A stretch of DNA of 64,000 bases from Actinomycetota bacterium (GCA_020161315.1 JAIUOH010000011.1:1-64000); one strand, 5' to 3'; positions 42,665 through 52,369 are shown, numbered from the stretch's first letter. The notes: generated by a model not told the origin, from the sequence alone. Made by a program: numbers and translations.

Positions 42665-43175
42665 CCTGCAACGAACGTCTCCGCTCGCGATCGCGACCTG
42701 TGTGGTGATCGGCACCGGTGTCGGCCTGCTGGTGCAGCTCTTCCGTTCTACCAAGGGGCAGGCGCCACTCGTGCCGCCGCTTTCGCTTCCCCTCACGCTG
42801 CTCGTCTTCGGTGCCGTGCTGGTGGTGCTCGCGATCTCGTTGCGCCGCGCGGTGAACCGAAAGTCGGGCAAGCCGGTGAATCCGTTTCACGCGGTGCGAC
42901 TGCTGGCAGGTGCGAGAACCGCGCAGTTTGTGGGCGCGCTGATCGGTGGCTTTGGCGGAGGCCTTGGGCTGCAGTTGCTTTCGCGAAGCGTCATGCCGCA
43001 GGCGTCGGTGTGGGTTCCGATGGTTCTAGTACTCGTCGCGGGCGCAGTGCTCGTTGCCTGCGGCGTGATCGCAGAGATGCTGTGCCGGGTGCCGCCGAGC
43101 GGTGACGACGAGGGCGAGGGCAAGAATAAGAGCGGGATCGCCCCTCGCACGGGCCCCGAACCGGGTGCGGCGTGA
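42657..43175 (+). CDS. DUF3180 family membrane protein
   Basis: This 172-residue protein (ATG 42657, MRNLQRTSPLA) has four predicted transmembrane helices, two near residues 8-60 and two near 85-140. It ends in a charged cytoplasmic tail. DUF3180 genes characteristically follow folK in actinobacteria and their role is unknown. It overlaps folK by 8 bases. An upstream ATG 7 codons earlier (42636) is possible. Confidence 0.88.
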   Translation: MRNLQRTSPLAIATCVVIGTGVGLLVQLFRSTKGQAPLVPPLSLPLTLLVFGAVLVVLAISLRRAVNRKSGKPVNPFHAVRLLAGARTAQFVGALIGGFGGGLGLQLLSRSVMPQASVWVPMVLVLVAGAVLVACGVIAEMLCRVPPSGDDEGEGKNKSGIAPRTGPEPGAA

Positions 43176-43270
43176 TCCAACTTGAATCGAGCAGCTCACC
43201 CAGTTAGCGGCTTTCGCGGCTGCGGCTACGACTTCTGAGCAATGTCGGCGGCACGCTCTAGGCTTGTACT

Positions 43271-43771
43271 ATGACCGAAACTGAGTGGCCAACCCGCACC
43301 GAGAACTGGCAGCGAGTCTCTCCGAGGTATGCCTGGGTAGATCTCGTTCTCAATCTCTTTTGGGTGCTCGTCACCGCGGGCGGCTACTTGGTGGTCGCAC
43401 TGGTGCTTGCCGACGAGAAGCCGCCGCTGGCCGTGCACCTCATCGTTGCGGCCGTGGCGCTCGTGCTGCTCGTCAACGCGGTGCTTGCGTTTCGGCGGGT
43501 GCGCGCCATCGGCTATCTACTGCGCGAAGACGACCTGCTGTTTCGCCGCGGCATCATGTTCGAGCGCGTGATTGCGGTGCCGTACGGGCGCTTGCAGCTG
43601 GTCGACGTGACTCGCGGGCCGCTGCTGCGCGCGCTCGGCTTGGCCACACTCAAGTTCGTCACCGCGAGCGTGGCGACCGGCGTGAACCTGCCGGGGTTGC
43701 CAGAGGCCGAGGCCGAGGCTCTGCGAGATCGGTTGGTTGAACTCGCCGAGACGAGGCGGTCGGGGCTGTGA
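43271..43771 (+). CDS. bacterial PH-domain membrane protein (YdbS-like)
   Basis: This 166-residue protein has an N-terminal pair of transmembrane helices (about 24-75) and a C-terminal bacterial PH (DUF304, bPH2) domain with RRGIMFERVIAVPYGRLQLVDV and LGLATLKFVTAS. Bacterial PH proteins of this YdbS/YdbT type are membrane proteins of uncertain function. Its stop overlaps the next gene's start by 4 bases. It is 95 bases after the DUF3180 gene. Confidence 0.9.
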   Translation: MTETEWPTRTENWQRVSPRYAWVDLVLNLFWVLVTAGGYLVVALVLADEKPPLAVHLIVAAVALVLLVNAVLAFRRVRAIGYLLREDDLLFRRGIMFERVIAVPYGRLQLVDVTRGPLLRALGLATLKFVTASVATGVNLPGLPEAEAEALRDRLVELAETRRSGL

Positions 43772-45591
43772 GTGACAACCCTGTTTTCGGCGTGCCCGAG
43801 CCCGAGAGGCCCCCGGGCGAGGCATCTGCAGTACAACCTCTGTCGAGCGGTGACGCGCCGGCGGTCGCGGGAGTGCCGCCGATTCAGGCACCGGTCGAGC
43901 CCCAGTGGCGCCGACTTCACCCGCTTTCGCCTCTGCTCAGGGGCGGGCTGTTTCTGCTTGTCGTGGTCGGCATTATCGTCGCGAACCTGCGCGATCGAAT
44001 CTTCGAGCTCTTCCTTGACCAGCGATTTGTCGACGCTATGGGCCCGAACGAGGGCGACCTGATCGACTACCTTGCGCGGCAGCGCCTGCTCATCTGGGGG
44101 CTTGTCGCGGTGCTCGCTGCGATTCTCGTGATCGTTGCCATCTCTTGGCTGAGCTGGCGCTTCAGCACATTCAGAATCACCCCCGAGGCCGTCGAGTCGA
44201 AGCGCGGCGTGCTGTTTCGCCAGCACCGGCGTGCACCGCTCGAGCGCATTCAGAGTGTGAACCTGCAGCGTTCGCTGCTTGCGCGCCTGCTCGGGCTTAC
44301 GCAGGTTGACGTGCAGACCGCCGGCCAGGGCGGCAAGGTCGCGCTGCAGTACCTCGGGCATCGCGATGCAAAACAGGTGCGCGAGCAGATTTTGCTCGCG
44401 TCTCGCGCGAGCAAAATGGGCGGGGCGTCTCAGGTGATGCCCGCGGCGACTGCGCAGCACGGCATCGAGGCAGCGTCATCACAGATTGCGGTCGATCCGC
44501 TTGGGCAGGCGTATGCGGTTGCGCCAAGCGCATTCGATAGCAGGCTGCGCGACATTGCCGATTTCGACATCGACCCGAATGCGCGAGAGTCGGGTGCGCT
44601 GATCCGAGTCCCGGTGGGCCGCCTCGTTGCGAGCCTGTTGCTCGGCACCGAGATGCTCTCGGTGCTCATCATCGTCGTGGCAATCGCGGTGACGAGCATC
44701 TGGGCAACCCCGGTGGCACTCGCCGGTCTGGTGCCGGTCGGTCTGGTCATGGTGAGCATGCTCATCTCGCAGTTCAACAAGGGCTTCAACTTCGTGCTGT
44801 CGCGAGCAGAAGACGGCGTGCGCATTGGGGCGGGCCTCACCGCGACCTCGACCGAGACCATTCCCGCTGGCCGCGTGCACGCCGTTGAGGCGCGCCAACC
44901 GATCGGCTGGCGCCCATTCGGCTGGTGGAAGGTGCGCATCACGACCGCCGGCCATTCGGCCGCCGAGGGCGGTCAGAACAAGATGCAGAACACGGTGCTG
45001 CCCGTGGGCAACATCGAAGACGTGCTGCGAGTATTCGAGACCCTGCTGCCCGCCGATCCGCGCCTCTCGGCCGCCCCCGCCGGGAGAGATTGCGCAAGAA
45101 GCGTCGCCGAATCTTTCGTTGTGGAGTCTGCTGTCGCTGGATCTGCCGTCGAAGATGACGAGTCTGCCAACGCAGGGCGCCGCCGCAACGCGCTGCGAGA
45201 CGCGCTCGTGGGCTCGGGCGAGGGCTACGTGCGTGCCGGATCGAAAGCCGCGGCTTTGCTCTGGTTCGGCGTGCGCCGGGCGGGCCTGCGCATCGAAGAT
45301 GCCAGCGAGCCGCACGCGAGCCTGCGTGTGCGCCGGGGTTGGCTCACCCGTTCACTCGCGGTGATGCCCATTGTGCGGGCGCAATCGATCCAGCTGGGTC
45401 GTCCCTTCGCACACCACTTGCTCGGCCTCGCCTCGCTGCAAGCGCACACGGTGCTCGGCCCCGTGCGCATGCAGATGCGCGGCATCGACCTTGAAGTGGC
45501 GCAGCAGACCTTCGACGAACTCGCAGAAACGGTGGTGCGCGTGCAAGGCCACGATGCATCAAACCGGGTTACCCGCGAGAAGAACGCATGA
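43768..45591 (+). CDS. bacterial PH-domain membrane protein (YdbT-like)
   Basis: This 607-residue protein starts at GTG 43768, translationally coupled to the YdbS-like gene. It has transmembrane pairs near residues 60-125 and 285-330, and repeated bacterial PH domains. The first includes ESKRGVLFRQHRRAPLERIQ, and the second and third lie about 350-425 and 520-600 (RRGWLTRSLAVMPIVRAQSI). YdbS/YdbT pairs often occur together and may affect the envelope or resistance; the biochemical role is unknown. A central insertion (about 430-490) is low-complexity. Confidence 0.88.
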   Translation: MSDNPVFGVPEPERPPGEASAVQPLSSGDAPAVAGVPPIQAPVEPQWRRLHPLSPLLRGGLFLLVVVGIIVANLRDRIFELFLDQRFVDAMGPNEGDLIDYLARQRLLIWGLVAVLAAILVIVAISWLSWRFSTFRITPEAVESKRGVLFRQHRRAPLERIQSVNLQRSLLARLLGLTQVDVQTAGQGGKVALQYLGHRDAKQVREQILLASRASKMGGASQVMPAATAQHGIEAASSQIAVDPLGQAYAVAPSAFDSRLRDIADFDIDPNARESGALIRVPVGRLVASLLLGTEMLSVLIIVVAIAVTSIWATPVALAGLVPVGLVMVSMLISQFNKGFNFVLSRAEDGVRIGAGLTATSTETIPAGRVHAVEARQPIGWRPFGWWKVRITTAGHSAAEGGQNKMQNTVLPVGNIEDVLRVFETLLPADPRLSAAPAGRDCARSVAESFVVESAVAGSAVEDDESANAGRRRNALRDALVGSGEGYVRAGSKAAALLWFGVRRAGLRIEDASEPHASLRVRRGWLTRSLAVMPIVRAQSIQLGRPFAHHLLGLASLQAHTVLGPVRMQMRGIDLEVAQQTFDELAETVVRVQGHDASNRVTREKNA

Positions 45592-46301
45592 ACGCTTCGA
45601 CTCGTGATGGGCGCCTCGGCATCGGAGTGATCGGTGCGGGTCGGGTTGGCCCCGTGCTCGCGCTCGCACTCGCCGGCGCCGGTCACGCGATTACCGGCAT
45701 CAGTGCGATCAGCGCCGAGAGCCGTGAACGTGCCGAGTCGCTTCTGCCGCGCGTGCCGGTGCTCGAAGTGCCCGAAGTGGTGCGCCGCAGCGAACTCGTG
45801 CTCTTCGCTATTCCCGGCAGCGAGCTGCCGCAGCTCCTGCAGGGCCTCACCGAGACCGGAGCCTGGCAGCCTGGGCAGATCGCGCTGCACACCGCGCCCG
45901 AGCACGGTTACGGCGTGTTCGCCCCAGCGCTCGCATCTGGCGTGATTCCGATTGCGCTGCACCCCGCCCTGATCTTCACCGGCACGAGCCTCGACCTCGG
46001 CAGGCTCGCCGGTTCGAGCATGGCAGTCACCGCGCCCACCCCGGTGCTGCCGATCGGGCAGGCCCTCGCGGTCGAAATGGGGGCCGAGCCAGTCGTCGTC
46101 GACGAGAGCGAACGCGCCGCCTACGCGGAGGCCATCTCGGCGGCGCAAGAGTTCTCACGCGCGGTCGTGCGCCAGGGGGCAGAAGCATTGCGCGAGATCG
46201 GCATCGACCGACCCGATCGCGTGCTCGGGGGCCTCGTGCGTGCGGCCCTCGAAGAAGAACTGCGCGCCGCGGCGGGTCTCGCGCAAGACCTCGACAGCTG
46301 A
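45588..46301 (+). CDS. Rossmann/DUF2520 family oxidoreductase-like protein
   Basis: This 237-residue protein has an N-terminal NAD(P)-binding fold with GIGVIGAGRVGPVLALALAG (GxGxxG) followed by a DUF2520 helical domain with HPALIFTGTSLDLGRLAGS. DUF2520 proteins are usually longer (about 280), so the C-terminus appears slightly short. The family lies next to panC in many actinobacteria; here a convergent MFS gene follows and no panC is visible. The substrate is unknown. It overlaps the previous gene by 4 bases. Confidence 0.85.
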   Translation: MNASTRDGRLGIGVIGAGRVGPVLALALAGAGHAITGISAISAESRERAESLLPRVPVLEVPEVVRRSELVLFAIPGSELPQLLQGLTETGAWQPGQIALHTAPEHGYGVFAPALASGVIPIALHPALIFTGTSLDLGRLAGSSMAVTAPTPVLPIGQALAVEMGAEPVVVDESERAAYAEAISAAQEFSRAVVRQGAEALREIGIDRPDRVLGGLVRAALEEELRAAAGLAQDLDS

Positions 46302-46362
46302 GCTGGCCAGACTGAACTCTGGCCCGGCTGCCCGCCCGTTCGACTAGCCGGAAACCCGGCTG

Positions 46363-47565
46363 TTACGGCTGAGCCGGCCGCAGAGAGCGGAATCCGAGCA
46401 CCGCGAAGATCGTGGCGAGGCAGGCGGCGCTGAAGATCGCCACTCCCATCGGCACAGCGGTGTCGTCGCCCCAGGCGCCGACGAGCGGGGCGAGCAGACC
46501 GCCGAGCGTGAACTGCAGGCTGCCCATGAGCGCGGCACCGAAGCCTCTCGCGTGAGCGGCCGCGGCAAGGGCGAGCGCGCTCGCGTTCGACATCGTGACT
46601 CCTGCGCCCGCGGTCAGCAAGAACGCGCAGCTGATGAAGCTCCAGATCGCGAGCGTGCCGGTGAGCACCAGGGCCAGCATGCCGCCCGTTCCGAGCAGCA
46701 GCAACAGCACTCCGACGCCCAGCATGCGAGTCGGCCCGACGCGCTCGGCGATCCTCGCGTTCACAATATTGCCGAGCACGAGAGCCGTGCCGCTCGTCGC
46801 AAACCCCAGCGCATACAAGAGTGGCGGCATGCCGAGCACCTGCTGCGCGACGAACGGTGAGGCGGCAATGTAGGCGATCATGGCGCTGAAGCCCGCCACA
46901 AAAGTGAGCACGAACAGCATGTACCGAGGCGCGATGATGAGCGACCCGAACGCGGTGAACGTGGCGCCTGGTCTTGCGGGCCTGCGCAATTCGCGGGGCA
47001 GCGATTCGGGGATCAGCGCCCAGGCAAGCACGAGCATCACGACCGAGACGGCGGCAAGCGTTGCGAGCGTGCCGCGCCACCCCCAGAGCTCATGGGTGAG
47101 TCCACCGATTGGTGGCGCAACGAGCGGGCCGAGACCGCCGACCATGGAAATTACGCTCAGCGCCTTCACTGCGGTCTCACCCTCGCTCAGGTCGGCGGCG
47201 ATGGCGCGCGCCAGTACGATGCCGGCCGCGCCGGTGAAGCCGAGCAGCAGGCGCAGCGCGATAAACACCTCGATCGAAGGAGTAAAGGCGAGTGCGACGC
47301 CGAGCAGCGCGTAGAGGCTGAGCGAGCCGAGCAGCAGGCGGCGGCGGCCGAAGCTGTCAGAGAGCGGACCGATCAGCAGTTGCCCGGCCGCGTTGCCGAG
47401 AAAGAATACCGAGAGCGTGAGCTGCACCATCGAGGCGGTGGTCGCGAGGTCGTGCTGAATGCTGCCGAACGACGCGAGATACATGTCGGTTGCGAGCGGG
47501 CTCACCGCGCTAGTGAAGCCGAGCACGCCGAGCAGCAGCGGGGTCAGGCGCGGTCGGGTGGTCAC
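46363..47565 (-). CDS. Bcr/CflA-family MFS drug exporter
   Basis: This 400-residue, 12-helix MFS protein is expected to export drugs such as sulfonamides or bicyclomycin by proton antiport. The family features are ATDMYLASFGSIQHDLATT in helix 1, GPLSDSFGRRRLLLGSL in loop 2-3 and RAIAADLSEGETAVKALS. It is convergent with the DUF2520 gene and divergent from lysS (83 bases). The substrate is inferred from family only. Confidence 0.9.
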   Translation of the reverse strand: MTTRPRLTPLLLGVLGFTSAVSPLATDMYLASFGSIQHDLATTASMVQLTLSVFFLGNAAGQLLIGPLSDSFGRRRLLLGSLSLYALLGVALAFTPSIEVFIALRLLLGFTGAAGIVLARAIAADLSEGETAVKALSVISMVGGLGPLVAPPIGGLTHELWGWRGTLATLAAVSVVMLVLAWALIPESLPRELRRPARPGATFTAFGSLIIAPRYMLFVLTFVAGFSAMIAYIAASPFVAQQVLGMPPLLYALGFATSGTALVLGNIVNARIAERVGPTRMLGVGVLLLLLGTGGMLALVLTGTLAIWSFISCAFLLTAGAGVTMSNASALALAAAAHARGFGAALMGSLQFTLGGLLAPLVGAWGDDTAVPMGVAIFSAACLATIFAVLGFRSLRPAQP

Positions 47566-47648
47566 ACAGCGATCTTAGTAATCGGCGCACCTGCGCGCTC
47601 GAATAGACTTGGGGGGTTACGCCATCTTTTACGGAGGAACCCGCCACC

Positions 47649-49223
47649 ATGAGCGACACGCCCACGCCCGAGACGCCCGAGACCTCAGCGATTGACGCCG
47701 CAGGCGCAACCGACGCAGAGGTCTTTGAGCAGAAGCGGGTTCGCCTCGAGAAGCGCGACAAGCTGAACGCGCTTGCGGGCAGCGACCTCGGCGGCGGCGC
47801 CTACCCGGTCTCGGTGCCTGTTACGACCACGATTCCGCAGGTGCGCGCGAAGTGGGCCCACCTCGAAGAGCAGCCCGACAGTCAGTCAGGCGAGTACGTC
47901 GGTGTCGCAGGCCGCATCATGTTTCAGCGCAACACGGGCAAGCTGTGCTTCGCGAGCCTGCAGGCCGGCGACGGCACCCGAATCCAGGCGATGATCAGCC
48001 TCGCCAGCGTCGGCGAAGAGTCGCTTGCTCGCTACAAGGAGCTGACCGACCTCGGCGACCACCTCTTCGTGAGCGGCGAGGTCATCTCGAGCCGTCGCGG
48101 TGAGCTGTCGATCATGGTGAGCGATTGGAGCATCGCCGCGAAGGCGATCGCCCCCCTCCCCAAGATGCACGCCGATGCGACTCTGGGCGAAGAGACCCGA
48201 GTGCGCCAGCGCTACCTCGACCTCATTCTGCGCGAGCGCGCCCGCACCAACGTGCTCACCCGCGCGAAGACCATGGCGAGTCTGCGTCAGACCTTCGCTG
48301 AGCGCGACTTCATCGAGGTTGAGACCCCGATGTTGCAGACGATGCACGGTGGCGCGAGCGCGCGCCCGTTCGTGACGCACTCGAACGCGTTCGACACCGA
48401 GCTCTACCTGCGCATTGCGCCCGAGCTCTACCTGAAGCGCGCTGCCGTCGGTGGCCTCGAGCGCGTCTTTGAGATCAATCGCAACTTCCGCAACGAGGGA
48501 GCCGATTCGACGCACAGCCCCGAGTTCGCAATGCTCGAGTCGTACCAGGCGTACACCGACTACAACGGCATCGCCGATCTCACTCAGGCGCTCGTGCAGA
48601 ACGCCGCGCTCGCGACGAACGTCGGCACCGAGCGCGAGGGCAGCCACGTGGTCGAGTGGGCCGATGGCACGCTCTTCGATCTTGGCGGCGAGTGGGATCG
48701 CATCTCGATGTACGGTTCGCTCAGCGACGCTGCCGGGCGCGAGATCACCCCAGAGACCAGTGTTGACGAACTGCTCGCGCTCGCAGAAGCCGAGGGCGTC
48801 GAAGTGAAGCTGCCGAACCACGGCAAGCTCGTTGAAGAGCTCTGGGAGCACTTCGTCATCGACTCGCTCACCCGGCCGACCTTCGTCATGGACTTTCCGG
48901 TTGAGACGAGCCCGCTCACGCGCCACCACCGCACGATTCCCGGTGTGGTCGAGAAGTGGGACCTCTACGTGCGAGGCTTCGAACTCGCAACCGGTTACTC
49001 CGAGCTCGTCGACCCGGTGATTCAGCGCGAGCGCTTCGTGCAGCAGGCGGCTGAAGCGGCTCGTGGCGACGACGAGGCGATGCCGATCGACGAGGAGTTC
49101 TTGCGCGCGCTCGAGCACGCCATGCCCCCGAGCGGCGGCATGGGTATGGGCATGGATCGCCTGCTGATGGCGCTTACGGGCCTCGGCATTCGCGAGACGA
49201 TCCTGTTCCCGCTCGTCAAGTAG
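47649..49223 (+). CDS. lysS: lysyl-tRNA synthetase, class II
   Basis: This 524-residue class II aminoacyl-tRNA synthetase charges tRNA(Lys). An OB-fold anticodon-binding domain (about 65-170) precedes the catalytic domain, with motif 2 VFEINRNFRNEGADSTHSPE and motif 3 GGMGMGMDRLLMALTG. ATG 47649 is preceded by GGAGGA. It is the only aminoacyl-tRNA synthetase in the window. Confidence 0.97.
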   Translation: MSDTPTPETPETSAIDAAGATDAEVFEQKRVRLEKRDKLNALAGSDLGGGAYPVSVPVTTTIPQVRAKWAHLEEQPDSQSGEYVGVAGRIMFQRNTGKLCFASLQAGDGTRIQAMISLASVGEESLARYKELTDLGDHLFVSGEVISSRRGELSIMVSDWSIAAKAIAPLPKMHADATLGEETRVRQRYLDLILRERARTNVLTRAKTMASLRQTFAERDFIEVETPMLQTMHGGASARPFVTHSNAFDTELYLRIAPELYLKRAAVGGLERVFEINRNFRNEGADSTHSPEFAMLESYQAYTDYNGIADLTQALVQNAALATNVGTEREGSHVVEWADGTLFDLGGEWDRISMYGSLSDAAGREITPETSVDELLALAEAEGVEVKLPNHGKLVEELWEHFVIDSLTRPTFVMDFPVETSPLTRHHRTIPGVVEKWDLYVRGFELATGYSELVDPVIQRERFVQQAAEAARGDDEAMPIDEEFLRALEHAMPPSGGMGMGMDRLLMALTGLGIRETILFPLVK

Positions 49224-49245
49224 CGGTTCGGGCGGCGGCCTCGAC

Positions 49246-50472
49246 ATGAGCCAGATGGGCGAGGATCGCCGCGCGGCGAAGGGGAGCCCGCGCTATCGGC
49301 GGGCGCTCATTGCGCTCTTCTGCGCGGGGGTCGCGACCTTTGCGCAGGTGTACGCACCGCAGGCCCTGCTGCCGCAGATTGCCGAGGAGTTTCGCCTCAG
49401 CGAGAGTGCCTCGTCGCTTGCGATCGGCGCGACGACGATCGGGCTCGCCCTTGGCATGCTGCCCTGGGGCCGGCTCAGCGATCGTATCGGCCGCGTGCGG
49501 GCGATGCGCTGGGCGGTCGCGTTCGCGATCGTAGTGGGTCTCACGACGCCGTTCATGCCGAGCTTCGAGGCGCTGGTCGCGGTGCGGTTCGTCGAGGGCA
49601 TCATGCTCGCGGGTTTGCCCGCGATTGGTGTGACAGCCCTCGCCGAGACCGTGACCCCGGCCGCGCTCGGCGGTGCGGTGGGGGCGTTCATCGCCGGAAA
49701 CACGATAGGCGGCCTCGCCGGAAGAATTATCGCCGCCGCTGCGGGGGAGGCCTTCGGCTGGCACTGGGGGCTGTTCGCGGTCGGCATGGTCGCAGCGGCG
49801 GCCGCGCTGTGTTTCGTGCTGCTCATGCCGCCGACGGCCGTGCCCGCGGCGAAGGGGTTGCCCCTGTGGCAGGCCACGCTTGCGACCATGCGTAACCCGG
49901 CCGTGATGGTCATGGTGCTGCAAGCCTTCCTGCTGATGGGTGGGTTTGTCGCCGCCTACAACTACCTTGCGTTCAGGCTGCAGCAGGCGCCGTTCGGGCT
50001 GACCCTCACCCAGGTGTCATGGTTGTTTCTCGCGTATCTGGCTGGCGCATTCGCGTCTCGACAGGCCTGGGGTTTTACGGCGAGGATCCCTCCCGTCGGC
50101 GTGCTCGTGTTGGGCATCACCTCGATGCTTGCCGGGCTCGGCCTGACGCTGCTGCCGTGGCTGATCGCCATCATCGCGGGCCTGGTGCTGTTCACGATCG
50201 GCTTCTTCAGCGCGCACTCGATCGCTCTGACGCTGGTCAGCCGGCGCGCTGGCCCGAACGCGACGAGCTTCGCGCCGTCGCTCTACAACCTCGCCTATTA
50301 CACGGGGTCGACAATGCTCGGCTGGGCCGGAGGTCTTGCGTTTGCCGCTGCCGGTTGGGGCGGCACCGTCGCAATGATCGCCGCGTGCCTGATCGCGGCG
50401 GCGACGCTCGCCTGGCTGCATGCGTCGCGCAACGGCGGTCTCGGAGCGGTCGACTCGCGGCCGATGCCCTGA
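49246..50472 (+). CDS. MFS transporter (YnfM/AraJ-like)
   Basis: This 408-residue membrane protein has 12 predicted helices. Motif A is PWGRLSDRIGRVRAMRWAVA in the 2-3 loop, and helix 4-5 has RFVEGIMLAGLPAIG. It shows the YnfM/NepI-like small-molecule exporter layout. It starts 23 bases after lysS, so it may be partly cotranscribed. The substrate is unknown. Confidence 0.88.
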   Translation: MSQMGEDRRAAKGSPRYRRALIALFCAGVATFAQVYAPQALLPQIAEEFRLSESASSLAIGATTIGLALGMLPWGRLSDRIGRVRAMRWAVAFAIVVGLTTPFMPSFEALVAVRFVEGIMLAGLPAIGVTALAETVTPAALGGAVGAFIAGNTIGGLAGRIIAAAAGEAFGWHWGLFAVGMVAAAAALCFVLLMPPTAVPAAKGLPLWQATLATMRNPAVMVMVLQAFLLMGGFVAAYNYLAFRLQQAPFGLTLTQVSWLFLAYLAGAFASRQAWGFTARIPPVGVLVLGITSMLAGLGLTLLPWLIAIIAGLVLFTIGFFSAHSIALTLVSRRAGPNATSFAPSLYNLAYYTGSTMLGWAGGLAFAAAGWGGTVAMIAACLIAAATLAWLHASRNGGLGAVDSRPMP

Positions 50473-50531
50473 TCCCTTTCTCGGCTGTCGTTATTGGAAA
50501 TTCCAACAACCAGGCGAGAGACGAGCTGCTT

Positions 50532-51650
50532 CTAGAGCAGGTGTTTACCGCCCCGCCCCTTCATGCGCTCGACGAGACCCTTGACGTCTTGCGCGTGCTG
50601 CTTTGACGTGACGAGCAATACGTCTGCCGTATCGACGACCACGATGTCTTGCATGCCGACGAGGGCGACGAGTCGGTCGCTCTCACTGACGACGATGCCG
50701 CTCGAGCGGTCGCTGAGCACCTGTGCCCCGTCGCCGAGCACGGCAAGGTCGCCCGCGCGCCCGCGCGAAAGCAGATTCGCGACGCTCGCGAAGTCGCCCA
50801 CATCGTCCCACTCGAAGTGCGCCGTCACGCACACCATGCGGCCGGCTTCAGCGGCTGGCTCTGCGACGGTGTAGTCGATGGCGACCTTGGGCAGCGCGGG
50901 CCACAGGCGCTCGCGCACCTCGGCGGCGCGGTCGGTGCCCCAGGCGGCCGCGATCTCGCGCAGCGAGGCCACCATCTCGGGCTGCGCAAGCGCCATCTGC
51001 TCGAGCAGCACGCTCGCCTTTGCAATGAACATGCCGGCGTTCCAGAGATACCCGCCTTGCTGCAAGTACTCGGTCGCCGTCGCCTCGTCTGGTTTCTCGA
51101 CGAACTCTGTCACGTCGTACACGTCGAAGGGCGCGAGGTCGCCACGGGCCTGCCCGCACGCGATGTATCCGAAACCTGTGGCGGGAAACGCGGGATGAAT
51201 GCCGATCGTCGCGATGTAGCCCTGGTCTGCCGCCTGCACCGCAGTGCGCACCGCGCGCTGAAAGAGCACGCTGCCGCGAATCACGTGGTCGGCGGCGAAA
51301 GAACCGAGAATGGCCTCCGGATCTCGCAACTCGAGCAGGGCCGCCGCGAGACCGATTGCCGCAGACGAGTCCTTTGGCTCGGTCTCGATAACGAGGTTAT
51401 CGGCACCGATCTCCGGGAGCTGCCGCTCGACTGACTCTCGATGAGCCGAGCCGGTAACGACCATGATGCGTTCGGCTGGAACGAGCGGGGTGAGGCGATC
51501 CCAAGTGGTGCGCAGTAGCGAGTTGCCGCTGCCAGTGAGATCGAGCAGAAACTTCGGGGCGTTGGCTCGCGAGAGCGGCCACAACCGCGAGCCAGCGCCA
51601 CCCGCCGGAATCACGCAGGTGAAGCGATCCATCGCCGTGTGTTCGTTCAT
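50532..51650 (-). CDS. manC: mannose-1-phosphate guanylyltransferase ManC
   Basis: This enzyme makes GDP-mannose from mannose-1-phosphate and GTP for glycans and glycolipids. From ATG 51648-51650 it is about 372 residues; an ATG 6 codons later is an alternative. The nucleotide-binding signature is IPAGGAGSRLWPLSRANAPK, and family motifs FVEKPDEATATEYL and YLWNAGMFIAKASVLLEQM follow. The substrate site EWDDVGDFASVANLL is present. It lacks the C-terminal isomerase domain of bifunctional enzymes. A PMM-like gene lies at 59226. Confidence 0.92.
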   Translation of the reverse strand: MNEHTAMDRFTCVIPAGGAGSRLWPLSRANAPKFLLDLTGSGNSLLRTTWDRLTPLVPAERIMVVTGSAHRESVERQLPEIGADNLVIETEPKDSSAAIGLAAALLELRDPEAILGSFAADHVIRGSVLFQRAVRTAVQAADQGYIATIGIHPAFPATGFGYIACGQARGDLAPFDVYDVTEFVEKPDEATATEYLQQGGYLWNAGMFIAKASVLLEQMALAQPEMVASLREIAAAWGTDRAAEVRERLWPALPKVAIDYTVAEPAAEAGRMVCVTAHFEWDDVGDFASVANLLSRGRAGDLAVLGDGAQVLSDRSSGIVVSESDRLVALVGMQDIVVVDTADVLLVTSKQHAQDVKGLVERMKGRGGKHLL

Positions 51651-51702
51651 GCGTTCAAGCCTACCCGTGAGTTTTTCTCGCAGTCGCTCGGCGGAGACGG
51701 GC

Positions 51703-51741
51703 GGTAAGTGTCTCTTTGCTCGGAGTGAAGCGACACTTACC
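51703..51741. repeat. palindromic REP-like element, copy 2
   Basis: GGTAAGTGTC (51703-51712) pairs exactly with 51732-51741, and the pairing continues imperfectly over 18 bases to a 3-base loop. The arm GGCGGTAAGTG resembles that of copy 1 (36341 onward, GGCGGTAGGTG). It lies in the 302-base gap between manC and sdhC, which otherwise shows only the sdhC ribosome site and no gene. Confidence 0.75.
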
Positions 51742-51952
51742 TTCTGTCTGCGCAGGTGAGGAAGCGGGTGGGGATAGCCGTGGGAGGTGCATGTCGACGA
51801 AAAAGCCATGAGTGGCGGGTGGCGCGGGAAGCGCTTGGAAGAGTGACATAATAGATTCGCGGCAGGTTCCCAGCTCAGGCGTGCGCGCGTGACTGTGATC
51901 CTCGCTTTTCGGATATCGAATTCCGGTGCAACCCGATCCAAGGAGGATGCTC

Positions 51953-52369
51953 GTGTCAGCTACGCCCGCACAGGCGACGCCCGCGGTCGCGAAGAAGAGT
52001 CGCCCAGGCGGCACGCTCTATCGCGGCAATGAGGGAATGTGGTCGTGGGTGCTCCATCGCATCACCGGTGTTGCCATCTTCTTCTTTCTGCTCGTGCACG
52101 TGCTCGACACGGCGCTCATTCGCGTGAGCCCCGAGGCCTACAACGCCGTCATGGGCACCTACAAGAACCCGATCATGGGCCTTGGTGAGACCGCGCTTGT
52201 GGGCGCGATCGCGTTCCACGCGCTCAACGGCCTGCGCATCATCCTCGTCGATTACTGGAGCAAGGGCACCAAGTACCAGCGCGCCATGTTCTGGATCGTG
52301 ATCGCCCTCTGGGTTGTTGTGATGCTCGGCTTCGCGCCGCGCCACCTGATGAACGTGTTCGGTCACTAA
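51953..52369 (+). CDS. sdhC: succinate dehydrogenase cytochrome b subunit SdhC
   Basis: This 138-residue membrane anchor binds heme b and quinone with SdhD. It has three transmembrane helices, with the heme-ligand-type histidines in LLVHVLDTALIRVS and FHALNGLRIILVDY, and LHRITGVAIFFFLL. The start is GTG 51953, because AGGAGG at 51941-51946 lies 6 bases upstream; the nearer ATG 51947 would leave no space for the ribosome. It opens the sdhCDAB operon. Confidence 0.94.
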   Translation: MSATPAQATPAVAKKSRPGGTLYRGNEGMWSWVLHRITGVAIFFFLLVHVLDTALIRVSPEAYNAVMGTYKNPIMGLGETALVGAIAFHALNGLRIILVDYWSKGTKYQRAMFWIVIALWVVVMLGFAPRHLMNVFGH

